Assembly (NCBI RefSeq): GCF_007990635.1
Contig: NZ_AP019846.1
Span: forward strand, 682,001-746,000
Direction: 5' to 3'
DNA length: 64,000 bases
Source: Leptotrichia hongkongensis
Lineage (GTDB): Bacteria > Fusobacteriota > Fusobacteriia > Fusobacteriales > Leptotrichiaceae
The notes under the pieces were generated by a model. The model saw only the letters and a list, made by a program, of their open reading frames with translations. It was not told the DNA's origin and searched no databases. The first letter of the stretch is position 1; each line of letters opens with the position of its first letter. Made by a program: the position numbers and the translations under genes. Below are positions 62,568-64,000 of the stretch, piece by piece.

Positions 62568-64000
62568 ATGAATTATAGAATCTTTGTGGAAAAAAAAGAA
62601 GATTTTAGAGTGGAAGCACAGAATTTGTTTAGTGACTTGAAGGAGAACATCGGGATAGATGGACTTGTTAATGTAAGAGTCTTGAATATTTATGATGTAT
62701 TTAACTTGGGTGAAAATGATTTGGAAAAATTGGAAAAAACTGTATTTTCGGAAATAAATGTTGACAATGTTTTTAGGTCATTTGACGAAGTGTTTAAGGA
62801 AAAAGATTCAGAAAATGTGTATTTTTCAGTGGAGTTTTTGCCGGGTCAATATGATCAGAGAGCAGATTCTGCAATTCAATGTATAAATTTATTGATTGAT
62901 GAAGATAATAATATTAACGTAAAAAGCGGGAAATTAATAATTTTATACGGAAAAATTTCTCCTGATGAACTTGCAAGAATAAAAAAATATTATATAAATG
63001 AGGTTGAGGCGAGGGAAAAAGATTTAAATGTTCTAAGTGAAAATGTTGAAACTGAAAATACGGATGATGTTATTGTTTATGAAGGGTTTACTGAAAAAAC
63101 AAAAGAGGAAATTGAAAGTCTTAAAAATGAATTGGAACTGGCGATGACTGTGAACGACTTGTTGTTTATTCAGGAATATTTTAAAAATGAGGAAAAAAGA
63201 AATCCTACGGAAACTGAGATTCGTGTTCTTGATACTTACTGGAGCGATCATTGCAGACACACGACTTTTGAAACAATTATTGATGATATAAAAATTGAAA
63301 ATGAAACTTATAAAAATATTATTGAAAAGGCTATTAATGAGTATTTGGAAAGCAGGGAGTACGTTCATGCTGACAGAATTTCTAAAAAACCTATGACTCT
63401 TATGGATCTTGCTACAATTTTTGGAAAAGAGCAGAGAAAAAATGGGAACTTGCCAGATTTGGAAGTTTCGGATGAGATAAATGCGTGTTCGATTTATATT
63501 GATGTACCAGTTGAAAGAATTGATGAAAATGGGAAAAAGAATACAGTTACTGAAAAATGGATTTTGCAGTTTAAAAATGAAACTCATAACCATCCAACAG
63601 AAATTGAGCCGTTTGGAGGAGCTTCTACTTGTATTGGTGGAGCAATCCGTGATCCATTATCTGGAAGAACTTATGTTTATCAGGCTGTGAGAATTAGCGG
63701 TTCTGCTGATCCGACTGAAAAAATTGAGGATACAATGGCTGGGAAATTGCCGCAAAAGGTTATTACGCAAGTAGCTGCACACGGATTTTCTTCTTACGGA
63801 AATCAGATTGGACTTGCGACAACTCATGTGAATGAAATTTACGATGAAGGATATAAGGCTAAAAGGATGGAACTGGGGCTAGTTGTGGGAGCGGCACCTG
63901 CTGAAAATATTATTCGTGAAAAGCCTGAAAATGGGGATATTGTAATTTTACTTGGTGGAAGAACTGGAAGAGATGGAATTGGAGGAGCGACTGGATCATC
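62568..64000 (+). CDS. purL: phosphoribosylformylglycinamidine synthase, single-chain type (5' part)
   Basis: An open frame from ATG at 62568 (after AAGGAGAG) to the window end, ~477 codons. VLDTYWSDHCRHTTFET is the catalytic His region of the large FGAM synthase, and NETHNHPTEIEPFGGASTCI is the ATP/FGAR-binding signature, followed by VVGAAPAENI and GGRTGRDGIGGATGSS. The long N-terminal domain shows the ~1,200-aa type with an attached glutaminase, not the split PurL/PurQ/PurS form. It continues beyond the window. Confidence 0.96.
   Translation, partial: MNYRIFVEKKEDFRVEAQNLFSDLKENIGIDGLVNVRVLNIYDVFNLGENDLEKLEKTVFSEINVDNVFRSFDEVFKEKDSENVYFSVEFLPGQYDQRADSAIQCINLLIDEDNNINVKSGKLIILYGKISPDELARIKKYYINEVEAREKDLNVLSENVETENTDDVIVYEGFTEKTKEEIESLKNELELAMTVNDLLFIQEYFKNEEKRNPTETEIRVLDTYWSDHCRHTTFETIIDDIKIENETYKNIIEKAINEYLESREYVHADRISKKPMTLMDLATIFGKEQRKNGNLPDLEVSDEINACSIYIDVPVERIDENGKKNTVTEKWILQFKNETHNHPTEIEPFGGASTCIGGAIRDPLSGRTYVYQAVRISGSADPTEKIEDTMAGKLPQKVITQVAAHGFSSYGNQIGLATTHVNEIYDEGYKAKRMELGLVVGAAPAENIIREKPENGDIVILLGGRTGRDGIGGATGS

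Noticed and set aside
63033-63593. 186-codon minus-strand frame near the window end
   Set aside because: Antisense to purL, whose motifs are unmistakable; Phe/Ile/Asn-rich translation is typical of a shadow frame.

Overview
The window is strongly A+T-rich DNA from a Gram-negative bacterium. It carries a Kdo transferase for lipopolysaccharide, several lipoprotein signal sequences, FabV, single-chain PurL and a fused ABC permease. The mix of Gram-negative envelope genes, clostridial-looking housekeeping genes and poly-A-rich coding strands fits Fusobacteriota best, most likely a Leptotrichia-like species. That placement is inference from gene content and base composition. I see no rRNA, tRNA or CRISPR array.

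Layout. 1-11,950: tail of an HU gene, waaA, trmB, a methyltransferase, mscS, a metallo-hydrolase, dtd, an NlpC/P60 lipoprotein, asd, a polar amino-acid ABC transporter (fused binding protein and permease, plus ATPase) and a frameshifted SurA-like protein. 12,340-16,505 (minus): riboflavin operon ribH-ribD-ribE-ribBA behind an FMN riboswitch with its own terminator. 16,600-25,740 (plus): an accessory block with a leucine-rich-repeat lipoprotein, a giant protein joining a lysozyme-like domain, a DUF4280/PAAR-like spike domain and an M15 peptidase, then a large sheath-like protein and a baseplate-like protein. I read this as a small contractile-injection (T6SS/eCIS-like) cassette. 26,000-40,640: housekeeping genes (cold shock protein, PHP phosphatase, Wzz-like, aminotransferase, RlmD-like, NagE-like PTS, rplM-rpsI, carAB). 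40,770-44,830: accessory islet with a DUF3829 lipoprotein, a phosphatase remnant, an EndoU toxin with a probable immunity gene, a CorA-type transporter and three MITEs. 45,000-52,720: fabV, an SDR, a GntR regulator with deoC, surface/secreted proteins, a nuclease/phosphatase-family enzyme and an amidohydrolase. 52,850-56,700: an HxlR regulator and a decaying islet with a Fic pseudogene. 56,780-64,000: deoB, hypothetical genes, a Nudix enzyme, an MntA/HepT toxin-antitoxin pair, hpf, a 3-methyladenine glycosylase, a small independent transcription unit and the start of purL.

Three themes cut across the regions. First, a ~105-bp TA-bounded inverted-repeat element (MITE-like) occurs seven times, sits inside the riboflavin operon and supplies the stop codon of the CorA gene. 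Second, several otherwise good genes, including HU, are broken by single-base losses in short homopolymers, so base-call error must be excluded before calling them pseudogenes. Third, competition and envelope genes are scattered through the window: the spike/hydrolase protein, EndoU with its immunity gene, HepT/MntA and SH3-tailed surface proteins.
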